Position numbers and translations under genes: made by a program. Below, one piece after another: positions 47,801 to 48,312 of a stretch of DNA of 48,312 nucleotides (positions within the stretch are counted from its first letter, which is position 1; the number at the start of each line of letters is the position of its first letter). Source of the stretch: Phycisphaerae bacterium (lineage in GTDB: Bacteria; Planctomycetota; Phycisphaerae; UBA1845); contig JAJDDQ010000039.1 in assembly GCA_029260215.1 (NCBI GenBank), positions 1 to 48,312 on the forward strand. The letters run 5' to 3'. Under the pieces are notes generated by a model, which made no database searches, had not been told where the DNA came from, and was given only the letters and a program-made list of their open reading frames with translations.

Positions 47801-48312
47801 CACAATAACCTGAACGTCCTTGATCGAAGACTCCTGAATACGCGCCACACCCTCACCAAGCTGACAACCAGCCTTGACCAGTTCGTCGCCAGATTCCTCG
47901 TCAACGATGGTCGTGACGCTGTACATTTCCGGCTTCAGTTGCGCCGACTTGACCTTCTTCGTCTGATGGAACGCCTTCACAATAGCTTCGTCCGAGCCAT
48001 AGGCAGGGTCCAACGCGCGAATAAACGTGGTGGCAGCTATCTTGCTCGACTGATCGATCCGAACAGCCAGCAAATCCTTCTTCGTAACGTTGACTTCAAT
48101 CCAACTGCCGCGCTCGGGAATGATGCGGCAGGCGTGGAAGGCGCGATCCCCATCGTCCTGATCCTTGACGAAATCGACACCGGGGCTTCGATGAAGCTGG
48201 GAAACGATCACGCGCTCAGCCCCGTTGATGATGAACTCGCCGCCGCCGATCATAATCGGCAACTCACCGATGTAGATCAGATCCTCCTGGATTTCGTCCG
48301 AATCCTTGCGAA
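44840..48312 (-). CDS. rpoB: RNA polymerase subunit beta (partial, N-terminus beyond the window)
   Basis: About 1156 C-terminal residues are present and the reading frame is open to the window edge; roughly the first 100-150 residues are missing. Motifs visible in order are [20 protein letters not shown], the rifampicin region ([20 protein letters not shown]), [36 protein letters not shown], and [20 protein letters not shown] near the C-terminus, ending [11 protein letters not shown]. In the rifampicin cluster Val-Val replaces the usual Phe-Met (E. coli 514-515) and Glu replaces Lys527. The GNAT gene follows. Confidence 0.98.
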   Translation of the reverse strand, partial: RKDSDEIQEDLIYIGELPIMIGGGEFIINGAERVIVSQLHRSPGVDFVKDQDDGDRAFHACRIIPERGSWIEVNVTKKDLLAVRIDQSSKIAATTFIRALDPAYGSDEAIVKAFHQTKKVKSAQLKPEMYSVTTIVDEESGDELVKAGCQLGEGVARIQESSIKDVQVIVNVTDPLILNTLAEDSTSSYEEAVLKIYGRLRPGNPPQLDKAKKLIHEKFFDDNRYRLGKVGRFRLSRKLETTVDDSIMVLRVEDVIACVRYVLQLRTGESRFEVDDIDHLGNRRLRTIDELAADEIRKGFLKLRRTVQERVSMKDPEQIGRIAELINTKSISSSIDFFFGRSELSQVVDQTNPLSQLTHERRLSALGPGGLNRKRAGFEVRDVHISHYGRICPIETPEGTNIGLIASLSIYSSVDDYGFLVTPYRKVKAGKVAPNVTYLRADEEMRYILAPPEAIIGNKDRLLDGSIIVRAHGELSQADSSEVSYVDMSPKQTVGVSAALIPFLEHDDANRALMGSNMQRQAVPLLKLDPPVVATGVELAVAANSGMVVKARQDGKITYVDATRIVIEDTDEYILRKFQGLNERTCLNQKPIVKTGDRVKAGQIIADGAATHQGELALGKNILVAFMTYDGYNFEDAIIINERLVKDDTFTSIHIDEYDVEIRETKLGREEFTNDIPNVSERALANLDENGVVQVGTTVRSSDILVGKVSPKSKSELSPEEKLLHAIFGRAGEDVKNDSLELPAGEQGIVIETRRFARRVHKTDDEKKLMDKEADAYAADMTAQVIAVFKQMCKEINGVVGVEMVDSTTKQIVGKSDMDTVIVEQIEGFKAQVDARDLRWVKPAAQREAALKVVDKYWPRIRDLMEESDRKVSHMKRGDELPSGVLEMVKVWIATKRQLSVGDKMAGRHGNKGVIARILREEDVPFLEDGTPVDILLNPLGVPSRMNVGQILETYLGWAAKICGFQAVTPVFDGAKEHEIHNAIREANERVKELSKDPATIGARNGGDYKLFADMPIGGKVTLYDGRTGEPLDQGVMVGYIYMLKLHHLVDDKIHARATGPYSLITQQPLGGKARTGGQRFGEMEVWGLEAYGAAYTLQELLTVKSDDVEGRTKLYESMVKGTNTLEAGTPVSFDVLCNEIRGLCLNIQLEKKRVI

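Overview
The window looks like a chromosomal segment of a planctomycete, possibly of the Phycisphaerae. This is an inference from several things: planctomycete-style interspersed palindromes, metal permeases fused to DtxR-like domains, an L17 with a large internal insert, the L2 signature HPLGGGEGR, and a ribosomal cluster lacking rpmD and infA. No database search was possible, so the taxonomy is provisional. Most genes are on the minus strand and are read from high to low coordinates.

Left edge (1-430): a cut-off transposase start and a 43-residue integrase remnant lie just downstream of tRNA-Pro(GGG), which looks like a decayed integration site. Then come (minus) a GT4-like glycosyltransferase and two overlapping WaaP/Kdo-kinase-like genes (565-3299), a surface glycolipid module. 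An 83-bp nested palindrome separates them from a four-gene metal ABC transporter (3507-7835). That operon encodes a TroA-type binding protein, an ATPase and two permeases, each permease carrying a C-terminal DtxR/MntR-like domain. A perfect 17-bp inverted repeat lies in its promoter region.

Region 8158-16931: two plus-strand genes encode a nucleotidyltransferase-like/left-handed-beta-helix protein and a related protein fused to a WbaP-type sugar-phosphate transferase. Next is a signalling group: a PilZ protein and a CpaE-like ATPase (minus), and an HD-GYP protein followed by a degenerate membrane HD protein (plus). A DMT-family transporter and a DUF4287/DUF5655 protein follow.

Region 17029-20430: a secreted Arg/Ser-repeat, Gly/Tyr-rich TPR protein, a HAD hydrolase and a HIT protein.

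Region 20466-48312 is the core transcription/translation supercluster. In transcription order it is rpoB (5' end off the window), a GNAT gene, rpoC, rpsL, bioY, rpsG, fusA, rpsJ, rplC, rplD, rplW, rplB, rpsS, rplV, rpsC, rplP, rpmC, rpsQ, rplN, rplX, rplE, rpsZ(S14), rpsH, rplF, rplR, rpsE, rplO, secY, map, rpmJ, rpsM, rpsK, rpsD, rpoA, rplQ. The gene order is classical except for two passengers: an acetyltransferase between rpoB and rpoC, and a biotin-transporter gene between rpsL and rpsG. rpmD, adk and infA are missing from their usual places. S12 has a natural Arg at position 88. I saw no CRISPR array, no rRNA and no intact mobile element. The strongest candidates for something under-described are the permease-DtxR fusions with their operator, the two passenger genes in the RNA polymerase and str operons, the paired pseudo-nucleotidyltransferase/beta-helix genes, and the SR-repeat protein.
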